A stretch of DNA of 64,000 nt from PSRF01 sp035457105 (GCA_035457105.1 DATIBX010000836.1:5488-69487); one strand, 5' to 3'; counted from the first letter of the stretch, positions 1-8,545 are shown. The notes: generated from the sequence alone by a model not told the origin. Numbers and translations: made by a program.

Positions 1-29
1 TTGAGGGTTTTTAGCTGAGTAAGATTAAC

Positions 30-180
30 AATTCTCAACTATCCAATATCAAATCTTACTCATTTGACATTGGATATTTGATATTTAAGAATTTCCAGGT
101 GGTAGTTCGGTATAGTTAATAATTCTCAACTGTCCAATATCAATTCTTACTTCATTTGATATTGGATATTTACGAATTTC
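30..180. repeat. Two-copy direct repeat with internal dyad
   Basis: Two similar AT-rich copies lie at about 30-95 and 121-180. Both begin AATTCTCAACT and end GAATTTC, and each contains an imperfect dyad (CCAATATCAA against a TTGGATATTTG segment). The copies differ by small substitutions and a short deletion in the second. They lie downstream of the minus-strand TPR gene and no gene is visible in them. They may be remnants of an intergenic repeat family; the function is unknown. Confidence 0.6.
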
Positions 181-181
181 T

Positions 182-221
182 AGTAGAGCAAAGCCCAAAG
201 CCCAAAGCCCTACGCTCTACT
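182..221 (-). terminator. Hairpin at 3' end of TPR gene
   Basis: An 8-bp perfect inverted repeat (AGTAGAGC at 182-189, GCTCTACT at 214-221) encloses three CCCAAAG units. The stop codon of the minus-strand TPR gene lies inside the right arm. No long U-run follows, so termination is plausible rather than clear. The heptamer-like units in the loop resemble the border repeats elsewhere in the window. Confidence 0.4.
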
Positions 222-1683
222 GATTCTGCGTCGTACCTTTCATCTCTTTCATCGGCATTTGGAGTCGGCCGTCTGCGCCGCTGGTAAGGGCGAGAAATGC
301 CGAGTCCTGACGAACAGAATCAAACACGGCATCAACTCGTGCTTCCATCATCTCTTTAGCTCGAACTGCTTGATACCGCTCGTAACGGAAGAAGTGTCGT
401 TGTAAGAGAGCAAGCGCTTCTTTCTTGTGTCCTGTTTGCGCATAAATCGCCGCCAGGTTGTACGAAGCCGGCAGCAGGCCGCGATTGGTGCGCGCAATTC
501 TTAACGCTTCGTCTCCATGACCCGATGCGGCCATAAAAACTGCGGCAAATACCAGGTTGTATGGATCTTTAGGATCGAGGGCCAACGCCTTTTGCGTGTA
601 GGCGTTACCTTGGTCAAGATCGCCTTCTGAATTCCAATAGACGGCGAGATTCCGATAGGCCAGTGCCAACGGAAACTCTGCGACCGACTGCTCCATCAAC
701 GAAAGACCTTTCTTGAATTGGCCCTCATGGATCGTCATCTTTCCTAGACCATGAAGGGCAACGGCGCGAGCAATCGCGTCTGCGGGCATATTTAGAATCA
801 CTTCGAAGGTTGTTCTCGCCCTTTCCCATTGTCCGGTGTGATGACGATAAAGCTCGCCAAGGTAGCGTAACGGTGTCGGATCGGCCGGATCCATATGGCG
901 AGCACGGGTATAGAACTTTTCAGCTACGACGTAACGTTCCGCAATCTCGGCTCGCAATCCCTGGCGCATAACGTTCTCTATCGCCGCGCTCTGGATTCGA
1001 TCAAAAACAGGCGTCATTTCTGGAATAATACCAACATCCTGTACGCCCAGTTTTTTAAGTTCCTTGGTTGCGTCCTTAGCCTTCTTTGGGAAGAGGCACT
1101 TTTGCTCGGCGACGGTTTTGAGCGCTTCAATTGCGCTGGAATTGTCGCCTGCTTTGGCTTTCTCTTTTCCAGTCTTAAGTTGCTGGTCCAGCGTAGCCTC
1201 GCGTTGTTTCATCTCGCCATCAACAATTTTCTCAACTTGATCGACCTTCAACTTGCCGCCGGTGTTTTCGAGTTTCTTAATGACAGAGCCATCGCCGTTC
1301 GCGAGCACTGCGACCGGGAGTTTTGAGTCGCCGATGATGTCTTTCAATTCGGCTGTCTTTGCGTCGGCAACCGACATCGTTACGCACTGCGCTGAATACA
1401 ACGTAAGTAGACGCGAAGATCGCAGGCTCGAGTTCTTCAGTTCATCATTAGAAGCCGGAAACCAATAGAGCGTCATCCCCTTGACACTCGACGTGCCGTT
1501 TTTTCCGTCCCAGATTTTCCAGGGTACATGATAGACAGGCACAACTGGTCCACCGTTACCGCCACCACCACCGACTCCCCCGGTCCCGCCGCCGCCTCCG
1601 CCGCCACAGGTGGCCCAAACCGGCGACACCGCAAAAATAACGATCAGGAGACTGGCGAGTACTCGAGAGTGATGATTGTTCAT
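217..1683 (-). CDS. Secreted thioredoxin-like/TPR repeat protein
   Basis: About 488 aa. An N-terminal hydrophobic signal sequence (about residues 8-26) is followed by a Cys and a glycine-only stretch (about 27-45). A segment of about 60-170 has the feel of a thioredoxin-like fold, with a predicted strand LYWFPAS where a redox motif would sit but no CxxC. The C-terminal half (about 235-450) holds several tetratricopeptide-like helical repeats, for example the ALALDPKDPYNLVFAA region. The ATG at 1683 is preferred over an upstream in-frame GTG because an AAGGTG-like ribosome site precedes it. TPR proteins are protein-protein scaffolds. A periplasmic or surface role is inferred; the specific function is unknown. 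It stands alone, divergent from the radical SAM gene. Confidence 0.75.
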   Translation of the reverse strand: MNNHHSRVLASLLIVIFAVSPVWATCGGGGGGGTGGVGGGGGNGGPVVPVYHVPWKIWDGKNGTSSVKGMTLYWFPASNDELKNSSLRSSRLLTLYSAQCVTMSVADAKTAELKDIIGDSKLPVAVLANGDGSVIKKLENTGGKLKVDQVEKIVDGEMKQREATLDQQLKTGKEKAKAGDNSSAIEALKTVAEQKCLFPKKAKDATKELKKLGVQDVGIIPEMTPVFDRIQSAAIENVMRQGLRAEIAERYVVAEKFYTRARHMDPADPTPLRYLGELYRHHTGQWERARTTFEVILNMPADAIARAVALHGLGKMTIHEGQFKKGLSLMEQSVAEFPLALAYRNLAVYWNSEGDLDQGNAYTQKALALDPKDPYNLVFAAVFMAASGHGDEALRIARTNRGLLPASYNLAAIYAQTGHKKEALALLQRHFFRYERYQAVRAKEMMEARVDAVFDSVRQDSAFLALTSGADGRLQMPMKEMKGTTQNQ

Positions 1684-2076
1684 GTGAGACACCTTTCTAT
1701 AACAGGTACGCCTGACGCGAACCTTGAAGAATCCTGGTAATTGAACTTCGGGAGACTAACCTGTTTGGGAGCCCGTTATAGCACAACATACCCTTAACTA
1801 AACAGTTGAAAGCATGTCTGGTCTCGCTACAATTTTGTGGTTAATAAAGGTATTTCGGGAGACTTTTCACCCCTGATTACTGTCCGACATGCTTAAAGCT
1901 TGTCGCACATTTAACCTGGAGTTCTGTCAGCGTGCCCGGAGACTGGTCGCGGACACCTCTTACACAACTATTACCCTTTAATGTTTTACGCGATATAAGA
2001 TTTACCGCATCTGTGGTTATATGTCTAAGTTCGCCGAGTCATGTCCGGCCACGTGTAAAGAGCCCGAGGAGACATC
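1684..2076. other. 393-bp divergent intergenic region
   Basis: This space separates the divergent TPR and radical SAM genes and must hold both promoters; I could not assign clear -35/-10 pairs. Positions 1881-1905 resemble one arm of the palindromic repeat at 25521-25615 (shared TGTCCGACATGCTT). The only clear signal is the ribosome site GAGGAG just before the ATG at 2077. I see no small gene or structured RNA. Confidence 0.5.
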
Positions 2077-3585
2077 ATGAAGATTCTGCTAGTCAATCCC
2101 GAGTTTCCTGATACTTATTGGAGCTTCCGCCACGCATTACCATTTGAAGGAAAGCGGAGTGTCTTCCCTCCATTGGGCCTTTTAACTGTGTCCGGCCTCT
2201 TGCCACATGCCGTCGAACGCAGGCTGGTCGATCTAAACGTCGAACGCCTCAAACCATCGCAGATTGAGTGGGCAGACATGGTTTTTATCACCGGTATGCT
2301 GGCTCAAAAAGAATCACTTCATAACGTAGTGGCCCTTTGTAAACAACGTGGCAAACAAGTCGTTCTTGGTGGACCGTACGTGACCAGCACGATCGAGCCG
2401 CTACCGTTTGCCGATCATATTTTCCAGGGTGAAGCAGAAACTACTCTGCCTCAGTTCTTCAAAGATCTGGAACTGGGTATTGCCAAACGGATATATAAGG
2501 CGGCGGAAAGACCTCCCATGTCGATTGCGCCAGCTCCTGATTTTGGCTTGATCGACATGCGTAAGTACAGCTGCATGTCGGTCCAATATTCGCGCGGCTG
2601 TCCCTTCTCGTGCGAATTCTGCGACATCATCGAAATCTACGGTCGCATTCCGCGAACAAAAAGTAACTCACAGATGATTGCTGAGTTTGACGCTCTTAAC
2701 GCACTCGGTTGGCGTGGGCAACTATTTATTGTTGACGATAATTTCATCGGGAATAAGAAGAACGTCCGCACCCTCTTGCCTGATCTTGCAGCGTGGCAGA
2801 AAAAGCATGGTTATCCCTTCTCTTTGCTGACTGAGGCAAGCGTGAATTTAGCTGACGATGACGACTTGTTGGTGGCGATGAAGGAAGCGGGATTCCGGCG
2901 GGTGTTTCTTGGAATCGAGACACCTGTAGAAGAGAGTTTGAAAGAAGCTCAGAAGTCTCAGAACCGCGGCAATCTTCTAGACTCGGTCAGAAATATCCAG
3001 GCTCACGGAATGGAAGTCATGGCTGGTTTCATTGTCGGGTTCGATAATGATCCGGACGACATTTTTGAACGGCAGATCAATTTCATTCGTGAGAGTGCGA
3101 TCCCGATGGCGATGGTGGGAATGCTCAACGCTCTTCCGGACACACAACTCTGGAAACGACTTGAACGCGAAGGTCGTCTGCTTGGAGAAGATGCGACTGG
3201 CAATAACACGATTTCTACCGTTAACTTTGTGCCGAAGATGGACGTCGAACGGTTGATCGCAGGCTATCAGCGGATCATGAGGACCATCTATAAGCCCAGT
3301 GAGTATTATCAAAGAGCGCTGGACTCGCTGATCCGAACACCGCAGGATTCCCGTGAGGTGAACCAGTACAAGGGGCTCAAAGCCGTTACGACTTTTCTCA
3401 GACTCGCAATTCGCTTGGGCGTGATTGACAGAGAGCGGAGAGAGTTTTGGCGGTTCTTCCTGTGCGCCGTGCGCGAGCATCGCGATCGAATGACCGAGCT
3501 CCTGCGTCATGCGGCAATGGGTTATCACTTCCGCAAACTGAATGAGTCGTACGGCGATCAGTACGTCGAAGCGCCCCTCACATAA
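2077..3585 (+). CDS. B12-binding radical SAM protein (DUF4070, HpnP-like)
   Basis: The 502-aa protein has an N-terminal cobalamin-binding-like Rossmann region (about 1-135) and a radical SAM core with C175, C179 and C182 in CPFSCEFCD, the CxxxCxxC that ligates the 4Fe-4S cluster. A C-terminal DUF4070-type region follows (about 350-490). The layout and motifs such as RGCPF, VDDNFIGNK, GIETP and AGFIVGFD match the family containing the hopanoid C-2 methylase HpnP, so a methyl transfer to an unactivated carbon of a lipid-like substrate is plausible. HpnP itself cannot be told from relatives without a tree, and no squalene-hopene gene is near. A strong GAGGAG ribosome site supports the start. The gene seems monocistronic. 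Confidence 0.8.
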   Translation: MKILLVNPEFPDTYWSFRHALPFEGKRSVFPPLGLLTVSGLLPHAVERRLVDLNVERLKPSQIEWADMVFITGMLAQKESLHNVVALCKQRGKQVVLGGPYVTSTIEPLPFADHIFQGEAETTLPQFFKDLELGIAKRIYKAAERPPMSIAPAPDFGLIDMRKYSCMSVQYSRGCPFSCEFCDIIEIYGRIPRTKSNSQMIAEFDALNALGWRGQLFIVDDNFIGNKKNVRTLLPDLAAWQKKHGYPFSLLTEASVNLADDDDLLVAMKEAGFRRVFLGIETPVEESLKEAQKSQNRGNLLDSVRNIQAHGMEVMAGFIVGFDNDPDDIFERQINFIRESAIPMAMVGMLNALPDTQLWKRLEREGRLLGEDATGNNTISTVNFVPKMDVERLIAGYQRIMRTIYKPSEYYQRALDSLIRTPQDSREVNQYKGLKAVTTFLRLAIRLGVIDRERREFWRFFLCAVREHRDRMTELLRHAAMGYHFRKLNESYGDQYVEAPLT

Positions 3586-3587
3586 GC

Positions 3588-3665
3588 CAATGTCATCAAC
3601 TCTTTAGGATCGCGCAGTTGGGAAGGATGGCAAAGCGGCAATGTCATCAACTCACTAGAATTCTA
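3588..3665. repeat. Dispersed repeat (GGCAAAGCGGCAATGT type), copy 1
   Basis: The segment ATGTCATCAAC occurs twice here, flanking a core with CGCAGTTGGGAAGG and GGCAAAGCGGCAATG. The same core recurs at 8546-8650 downstream of another gene, in two partial copies. In both places it starts within a few bases of a stop codon. It is a non-coding gene-border repeat of unknown function. Confidence 0.7.
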
Positions 3666-3742
3666 TTCACAACCAGCATTCGAACACCCTGACCCTTTCC
3701 CCTCCTTTGTCTAGTCGCGCTTGAACTTGTAATTTAATAGCG

Positions 3743-5011
3743 ATGGCCCCGCCGGAACTCGCACCCTCCACACGCACGTCTTCTGCAGTCCACAAACGTT
3801 CAGCGTTTGCGGCTCTGCGTCATAGAGACTTTCGCTTGCTTTGGCTCGGACAGATTGTCTCCGTCACCGGATCGCAAATGCAGTCAGTAGCAATCAACTG
3901 GCATGTCTACGTCCTGACAAAATCTGCATTTGCCCTGGGTCTGGTTGGCCTATTTCGCGGCTTGCCGATAATTATCTGCTCGTTGATTGGAGGCGTCCTT
4001 GCTGACGCCGTCGATCGGAGACGATTGATGATCATCACCCAGGCGACAATGCTGGTGAGTGCAGGTTTGCTGACAGCTTTCACCATTGTCGGCATCGAGT
4101 CTGTTTGGCCCATCTATCTGCTCAGCTGTTTTGCTTCTGCCGCAACAGCTTTCGATATACCTGCGCGTCAATCTCTGATGCCTACCCTCGTGCCGCCTGA
4201 AGATTTTCCCAACGCCGTGAGCCTCGGAATAATCGTCTTCAATGTTGCTACTATTTGTGGTCCCGCAATCGCCGGCTTTCTTTTGGCTGAGAGTGGACCG
4301 GCTATTATCTACGCTTTCAATGGAGTCTCGTTCTTAGCGGTCATTGCAGCACTACTAATGATGAAAGTGAGCGGACGTCCGGAGATTGAGGGAAGCAAAC
4401 CCAGCGCACTCAGCCTTGAGGCGTTGAAGGAAGGTTTGAAGTTCGTCTGGCGATCGCCAATCATTGTACAGACAATGACGTTGGACTTTGCCGCGACCTT
4501 CTTTGGCTCAGCAACTTTGCTCTTACCTATATTTGCCCAGGAACGACTGCATGTTGCGGCGCGCGGATATGGTTTTTTGGCAGCAGCTCCCGCGGTTGGA
4601 TCAGTACTGACTGCATTAGTAATGGCGCGAATTGGAACTTTTCGGAAACAAGGAAGAACTGTAGTAATTTCAGTGGCGATCTTTGGTCTGGCTACTGCCG
4701 GCTTCGGTGCTTCGAGAGTTTATTGGTTTTCGCTGCTAATGTTGGCCTTGGTTGGTGCCTCAGACGCCGTTAGCACCGTGCTAAGACAGACAATTCGGCA
4801 ACTGGTAACGCCGAACCACCTTCGAGGACGTATGACGGCAATCAACATGATGTTCTTCATGGGAGGCCCACAACTCGGCGAGCTTGAGGCGGGTTCGCTT
4901 GCTCATGTCGTTGGCGCTCCCGTTTCAGTTATCGTAGGCGGACTCGGAGCTATTATCTGTGCATGTGTGGCGGCTATGAGATCAAAGAGCTTGATGAATT
5001 ACGATTCCTGA
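3743..5011 (+). CDS. MFS transporter (MFS_3/EntS-like)
   Basis: The 422-aa protein has about 10-12 hydrophobic membrane segments spread from about residue 30 to 410. The N-terminal pattern LRHRDFRLLWLGQIVSVTGSQ is typical of the MFS_3 branch (enterobactin-exporter-like and macrolide-efflux-like carriers). Loop 2-3 carries GGVLADAVDRRRLM, the family's conserved G-x-x-x-D-R-x-R/G-R-R motif. Export of a small molecule driven by the proton gradient is expected at the inner membrane; the substrate is unknown. Two small genes follow immediately (14 bp, then an overlap), so it probably heads a three-gene transcript. Confidence 0.85.
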   Translation: MAPPELAPSTRTSSAVHKRSAFAALRHRDFRLLWLGQIVSVTGSQMQSVAINWHVYVLTKSAFALGLVGLFRGLPIIICSLIGGVLADAVDRRRLMIITQATMLVSAGLLTAFTIVGIESVWPIYLLSCFASAATAFDIPARQSLMPTLVPPEDFPNAVSLGIIVFNVATICGPAIAGFLLAESGPAIIYAFNGVSFLAVIAALLMMKVSGRPEIEGSKPSALSLEALKEGLKFVWRSPIIVQTMTLDFAATFFGSATLLLPIFAQERLHVAARGYGFLAAAPAVGSVLTALVMARIGTFRKQGRTVVISVAIFGLATAGFGASRVYWFSLLMLALVGASDAVSTVLRQTIRQLVTPNHLRGRMTAINMMFFMGGPQLGELEAGSLAHVVGAPVSVIVGGLGAIICACVAAMRSKSLMNYDS

Positions 5012-5024
5012 ATAAGTGAACAGC

Positions 5025-5450
5025 ATGAATTGGACGGAATGTGAAACCAACGCGCACCAGGATGGTGTGATCGCGCACGTGATTGGCGCCACGATACTGG
5101 GCCACTTCATCTTGGACGAAACTGCTTTCTTGCTGCTCGACATTGGGTTTGTATGGAATATCTACCTGGATGCAGAGATGGGCTTGCTACCTCATCCCGT
5201 AGCCATCGGTGAGCTACAGGTGCCGGCCGAGTATAGAACCGGTATTCAAAGGGATATCGATCGCCTTCTGGCCGGGAATACCGCTAGTGACTTAGAATTC
5301 GTTCAAACGTCAACTCTTCGAACTCCGATTACGGAAGTAAGCCTCTTCCAAAATTCGGATGGTCGCCGACTCATGATCGAGTGTGAAAGTGGGCAAGTGA
5401 TAATCGAAACGTCAATCCCTAAGGGGGAAATCAAAGTTAATGGCCAATGA
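5025..5450 (+). CDS. Hypothetical protein after MFS transporter
   Basis: About 141 aa from the ATG at 5025; an in-frame GTG nine bases upstream is an alternative start. The protein is acidic and soluble with no signal peptide. It has alternating strand-like segments (GATILGHFILDE, AFLLLDIGFVWNIYLD, GRRLMIECESGQVIIE), which suggests a compact beta-rich fold, perhaps a small immunity- or adaptor-like protein. I do not recognise the family. It follows the transporter gene by 13 bp and overlaps the next small ORF by 11 bp, so the three are likely co-transcribed. Confidence 0.65.
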   Translation: MNWTECETNAHQDGVIAHVIGATILGHFILDETAFLLLDIGFVWNIYLDAEMGLLPHPVAIGELQVPAEYRTGIQRDIDRLLAGNTASDLEFVQTSTLRTPITEVSLFQNSDGRRLMIECESGQVIIETSIPKGEIKVNGQ

Positions 5451-5583
5451 TGATTCGGAACTCGACGAGACGGTCAGGGAAGAAGCGGAATTCCTGAGAG
5501 ACAAGCTCCGCGAGCAACTCGGTCGCGAGCCTACGGAAGAAGAAGTGAACGAGTGGCTGCGCGAACATACCGAAAGTTATTGA
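5440..5583 (+). CDS. 47-aa acidic helical protein
   Basis: A short ORF overlaps the 3' end of the preceding gene by 11 bp. It encodes a highly charged, apparently all-helical peptide with the motif LGREPTEEEVNEWL and the ending REHTESY. The overlap arrangement (ATGGCCAATGA) suggests translational coupling, and the charged amphipathic pattern with few rare residues argues for a real gene. It has no membrane segment and the function is unknown. A hairpin follows at 5597-5620. Confidence 0.6.
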   Translation: MANDDSELDETVREEAEFLRDKLREQLGREPTEEEVNEWLREHTESY

Positions 5584-5620
5584 AGAAAAAAGTAAAGCCG
5601 CGAATCTGTCAAAACGCGGC
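5584..5620 (-). terminator. Terminator of BON-domain gene (possibly bidirectional)
   Basis: Stem GCCGCG (5597-5602) pairs with CGCGGC (5615-5620). Read on the minus strand it is followed by a U-rich run (complement of 5584-5596), as expected for Rho-independent termination of the BON gene ending at 5645. On the plus strand the following bases are only weakly U-rich. The stem resembles the hairpin at 39803-39830. Confidence 0.65.
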
Positions 5621-5644
5621 CTTAACTTAAAACTATTAGCGAGC

Positions 5645-6235
5645 TTATTCAGCTACAACAAGGATTTGATTATCAATTGATTTAACGCCCTTAATCTTTC
5701 GGACCATGCGTTCTGCCTGGGTCTTGAGATCTTCAGTCTTCACAGTTCCGAGTAGTGTTACTTTTCCGTCCAGCACAGATGCTGTAATACCCAGATTTGA
5801 GAAGGTTGGATCGTCCGTTAGCGCTTTGTCGATAGCTGCTTGAACGGTTGAATCGATGTTGGGCGCACTCTCAGTTGTAGCAGCGCCTCCGGCCGGCGGT
5901 GTTACAACTATTGGCGCGGGCTGTGTTGCGGGCGCCGGCTGCTGAATGATCACCGGCGGCTGTTGTGCCGGCTGCTGAATAACTGTGGGCGGCGGCGGCT
6001 GTTGTTGCTGAGTGGCGACAGTTTGATCTGTCGGCTGTTGCTGGCTATTCATATAGAACAGTACCAACATCGTAATGAGCGCAATCGCCACAACGACCAG
6101 TACTCCAACCATACCCGCCGAGATACCATTGCCTTCCGGTGTTCGCACCGATTGTGAATGGACGACTTCGCGCCTTGAGTTTGGTGTCTCTACCACTACA
6201 CGGCTGCGTCTTGCCTCTTCTTCGTCGTATGACAT
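5645..6235 (-). CDS. Membrane-anchored BON-domain protein
   Basis: The 196-aa protein starts with a charged cytoplasmic segment (1-37). One membrane helix follows (about 39-63, GMVGVLVVVAIALITMLVLF). Next comes a low-complexity Gln/Pro-rich linker (about 64-115) and a C-terminal BON domain (about 130-196) with the typical DGKVTLLGTV and IDNQILVV strands. BON domains are periplasmic lipid-binding or peptidoglycan-associated modules seen in osmotic-stress proteins such as OsmY. The single-helix-plus-linker design suggests a periplasmic tether for envelope maintenance. A terminator follows, and a small secreted protein gene lies just upstream on the same strand. Confidence 0.85.
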   Translation of the reverse strand: MSYDEEEARRSRVVVETPNSRREVVHSQSVRTPEGNGISAGMVGVLVVVAIALITMLVLFYMNSQQQPTDQTVATQQQQPPPPTVIQQPAQQPPVIIQQPAPATQPAPIVVTPPAGGAATTESAPNIDSTVQAAIDKALTDDPTFSNLGITASVLDGKVTLLGTVKTEDLKTQAERMVRKIKGVKSIDNQILVVAE

Positions 6236-6332
6236 CGTTTCTAATCTCCGTTCTTAGTTGAAGGTCTGTGTCTTAACAGTAATGCCGCGTCTGATATCGA
6301 TTTCGGGTTCCAACGTTTAAGAGCTGAGCGCG

Positions 6333-6479
6333 TTACTTCAAGGTCGTGTTTATTGAAACAGTGTGTGGTTGATCAAGGCTGACTTGCTGATCGTGACGAC
6401 TCGTAGCGTCTGCTGATATCAAGGTCCCGGTTACGACCAGTAAACTCAACACAACCAGGAAAACCAGTACTCGCCTCAT
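6333..6479 (-). CDS. 48-aa small secreted or membrane peptide
   Basis: A short ORF reads MRRVLVFLVVLSLLVVTGTLI and then a hydrophilic tail rich in Gln, Ser and Thr. It is preceded by a good ribosome site (GGGAG, six bases before the ATG). The first 22 residues form a clear signal peptide or single membrane helix. It lies upstream of the BON gene on the same strand, 97 bp apart, and could be co-transcribed with it. The function is unknown. Confidence 0.6.
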   Translation of the reverse strand: MRRVLVFLVVLSLLVVTGTLISADATSRHDQQVSLDQPHTVSINTTLK

Positions 6480-6672
6480 GTTTATTCTCCCGAAATCTAA
6501 TTTTTGTCGGCGTCAAAATCATTCTCGAGATGAGCTTTGGCAAAGGACGTTCCGCGATATGTAATTAGGCTAATTCGCCCGCAAATACAGGCGAATTCCT
6601 AAAAGTCACCGAGGATGGGCTGATGATGGCTTCCAGAAGTGTCTGAATGTAGTACGTATTTGAGGGAGGTCG

Positions 6673-6777
6673 ATGAGGACGAATGGTTTCATTTCAGGAC
6701 ATGAGTCAATAAACACCCGAATTTTCAGCGGGTCTGCTTCACTTAATCAACCTCAACATTTAGGATTCAAGGCATGA
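6673..6777 (+). CDS. Possible 34-aa ORF coupled to HDAC-fold gene
   Basis: An ORF beginning MRTNGFISGHES follows a strong ribosome site (GAGGGAGG, three bases before the ATG). Its stop codon overlaps the start of the next gene as ATGA. The downstream gene has only a moderate ribosome site (TAGGA), so the short ORF may serve for translational coupling. The peptide has no recognisable domain and may matter only as an upstream ORF. Confidence 0.35.
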   Translation: MRTNGFISGHESINTRIFSGSASLNQPQHLGFKA

Positions 6778-7709
6778 CGACTGCAATAGTCCACCACCCG
6801 ATCTTCCGCGAGCACGATACTGGCCCTGGACACCCTGAAACTGCTTCGCGTTACACAGTTGTCATGGAGGCGCTCAGAAGTTCGTCAGAACTCGATCTTG
6901 TGGAAGTTAAAGCCATCAGCGCCCCGCGAGGTGACATCCAGGCCGTGCACTCGCCGCAGGTCTACAAAACGGTCGAAAAGGTCGTTAGTGAAGGCACCGC
7001 CTACCTGGATTCAGACACGGTGGTCTCAATGAGATCGCTTGATGCCGCGACACATGCGGCCGGTGCTTCCTGTCAGGCTATTGACATGGTGATGAGGGGG
7101 GAAGTGAAGAACGCCTTCGTTCCAGTTCGCCCGCCGGGTCATCATGCGACCGCAGAGCGTTCGATGGGATTTTGCCTGTTCAACAACGTGGCGGTGGCCG
7201 CACGTTACGCTCAGAATCATTACTCCGAGATTGAGCGCGTTGCCATCATCGATTGGGACGTCCATCACGGAAATGGGACTCAGGGAATCTTCTATGACGA
7301 CCCAAGCGTTTTCTTTTTCTCGATGCATCAGTACCCCTGGTATCCAGGAACCGGAACACGAGGGGAGCGGGGAACTGGTCGCGGTTTGGGGTACACGATC
7401 AATCTTCCGTTGCGCGCTGCAACTCCGGCCAACGAACAGCGCCGTGGTTTTGAAGGAGCGGTCGAAGATATCCATTCTACTTTTGTGCCGGATCTAATTA
7501 TTATTTCAGCAGGATTCGACTCCCATATCGCTGACCCGCTGGGCCAACTGTTGTTAGTTGACAACGATTTCATTCAAATGACTCGAGTGGTGAAACAATG
7601 GGCCAACGAAGCATGCCAGGGCAGACTTATTTCCTGTCTGGAAGGCGGCTATAACTTGAATACACTCGGTCAGACCGTGTTGGCCCATGTCACTGAGTTA
7701 CAAAGTTAA
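6774..7709 (+). CDS. Histone deacetylase family (acetoin utilization/APAH-like) amidohydrolase
   Basis: The 311-aa protein is the full length of the zinc-dependent arginase/deacetylase-fold family. Diagnostic motifs are RPPGHHA (119-125, the catalytic His pair), WDVHHGNGTQ (161-170, with zinc ligands D162 and H164), a third ligand at D249 in SAGFDSH, and EGGYN near the C-terminus in place of the catalytic Tyr loop. Bacterial members remove acetyl groups from polyamines, acetyl-lysine or small amides (AcuC, HdaH, APAH). The exact substrate cannot be read here. The FAH-family gene follows after 20 bp, so the two probably form one transcript. Confidence 0.9.
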   Translation: MTTAIVHHPIFREHDTGPGHPETASRYTVVMEALRSSSELDLVEVKAISAPRGDIQAVHSPQVYKTVEKVVSEGTAYLDSDTVVSMRSLDAATHAAGASCQAIDMVMRGEVKNAFVPVRPPGHHATAERSMGFCLFNNVAVAARYAQNHYSEIERVAIIDWDVHHGNGTQGIFYDDPSVFFFSMHQYPWYPGTGTRGERGTGRGLGYTINLPLRAATPANEQRRGFEGAVEDIHSTFVPDLIIISAGFDSHIADPLGQLLLVDNDFIQMTRVVKQWANEACQGRLISCLEGGYNLNTLGQTVLAHVTELQS

Positions 7710-7729
7710 ATCCGAGGACTAGTGCTGCC

Positions 7730-8545
7730 ATGAAACTTTATCGAACCAGTAAAGATCCGATCCTGGAAAGTAATCAACGTTACTATCGTGTCAGTAGCGA
7801 CTGGGATGCGCTGATTAATCGGGGTGATCTGATTGACTATCTGACGAGTCAAATTGCACCTGGCAACGAAACGGAACTTGACAGTGTTCTGGCTCCGATT
7901 GGATCCCAGGAAGTTTGGGCAGCTGGTGTTACTTACTATCGCAGTAGAACCGCCAGGATGGAGGAATCACAACAAGCCGGAGGCGGGAACTTTTACGATC
8001 GCGTCTACAATGCCGAGCGTCCCGAGCTGTTCTTCAAGTCGTCGGCACATCGCGTCGCGGGTCCTGGGGAAAGCGTCCGTATTCGTAAGGACTCAAAGTG
8101 GAATGTACCAGAGCCTGAGCTAACACTTGCGATTAATAGTAAGGGCGAGATTATTGGCTACACGATCGGCAATGACATGAGTTCGCGCGATATTGAAGGC
8201 GAGAATCCTCTCTACTTGCCTCAAGCAAAGGTATACGATCGCAGTTGTGCTCTGGGACCATGCATTTTGATCGACAGAGAATTGCTAGCGGGTTCGACAG
8301 AGATCCGGATAAGGCTGGAGCGGAATGAGGAAGCAGTGTTTCAGGGCTCTACAACTCTGGCCCAGCTGAAGCGTTCACCCTCAGAATTGGTAGAGTTTCT
8401 GTTCCGGGATAATTCATTTCCGCAGGGTTGTTTCTTGCTTACCGGTACAGGAATAGTGCCGCCCGATGATTTCACGCTGCAATCTGGGGATCGCATTGAG
8501 ATCTCGATTGAAGGTATTGGAACGCTAGCTAACATGGTGGATTAG
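7730..8545 (+). CDS. Fumarylacetoacetate hydrolase family protein, KdaD-like
   Basis: The 271-aa protein has the FAH C-terminal fold with metal-site motifs EPELTL (near 127), GNDMSSRDIEGENPLYLPQ and a KVYD segment. The string GVTYYRSRTARMEES and the motif order closely resemble 2-keto-3-deoxy-arabinonate/xylonate dehydratases of the FAH superfamily, which make 2,5-dioxopentanoate in oxidative pentose catabolism. That assignment is by family resemblance only; other 2-oxo acid hydratases or hydrolases share this fold. It lies 20 bp downstream of the deacetylase-fold gene. No sugar dehydrogenase is in view. Confidence 0.8.
   Translation: MKLYRTSKDPILESNQRYYRVSSDWDALINRGDLIDYLTSQIAPGNETELDSVLAPIGSQEVWAAGVTYYRSRTARMEESQQAGGGNFYDRVYNAERPELFFKSSAHRVAGPGESVRIRKDSKWNVPEPELTLAINSKGEIIGYTIGNDMSSRDIEGENPLYLPQAKVYDRSCALGPCILIDRELLAGSTEIRIRLERNEEAVFQGSTTLAQLKRSPSELVEFLFRDNSFPQGCFLLTGTGIVPPDDFTLQSGDRIEISIEGIGTLANMVD

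Noticed and set aside
895..1326. 143-codon plus-strand frame inside the TPR gene
   Set aside because: Antisense shadow of a clearly coding minus-strand frame; no ribosome site or family.
6572..6597. Hairpin AATTCGCC/GGCGAATT as a terminator
   Set aside because: The 8-bp stem has no U-run on either strand; left unassigned.
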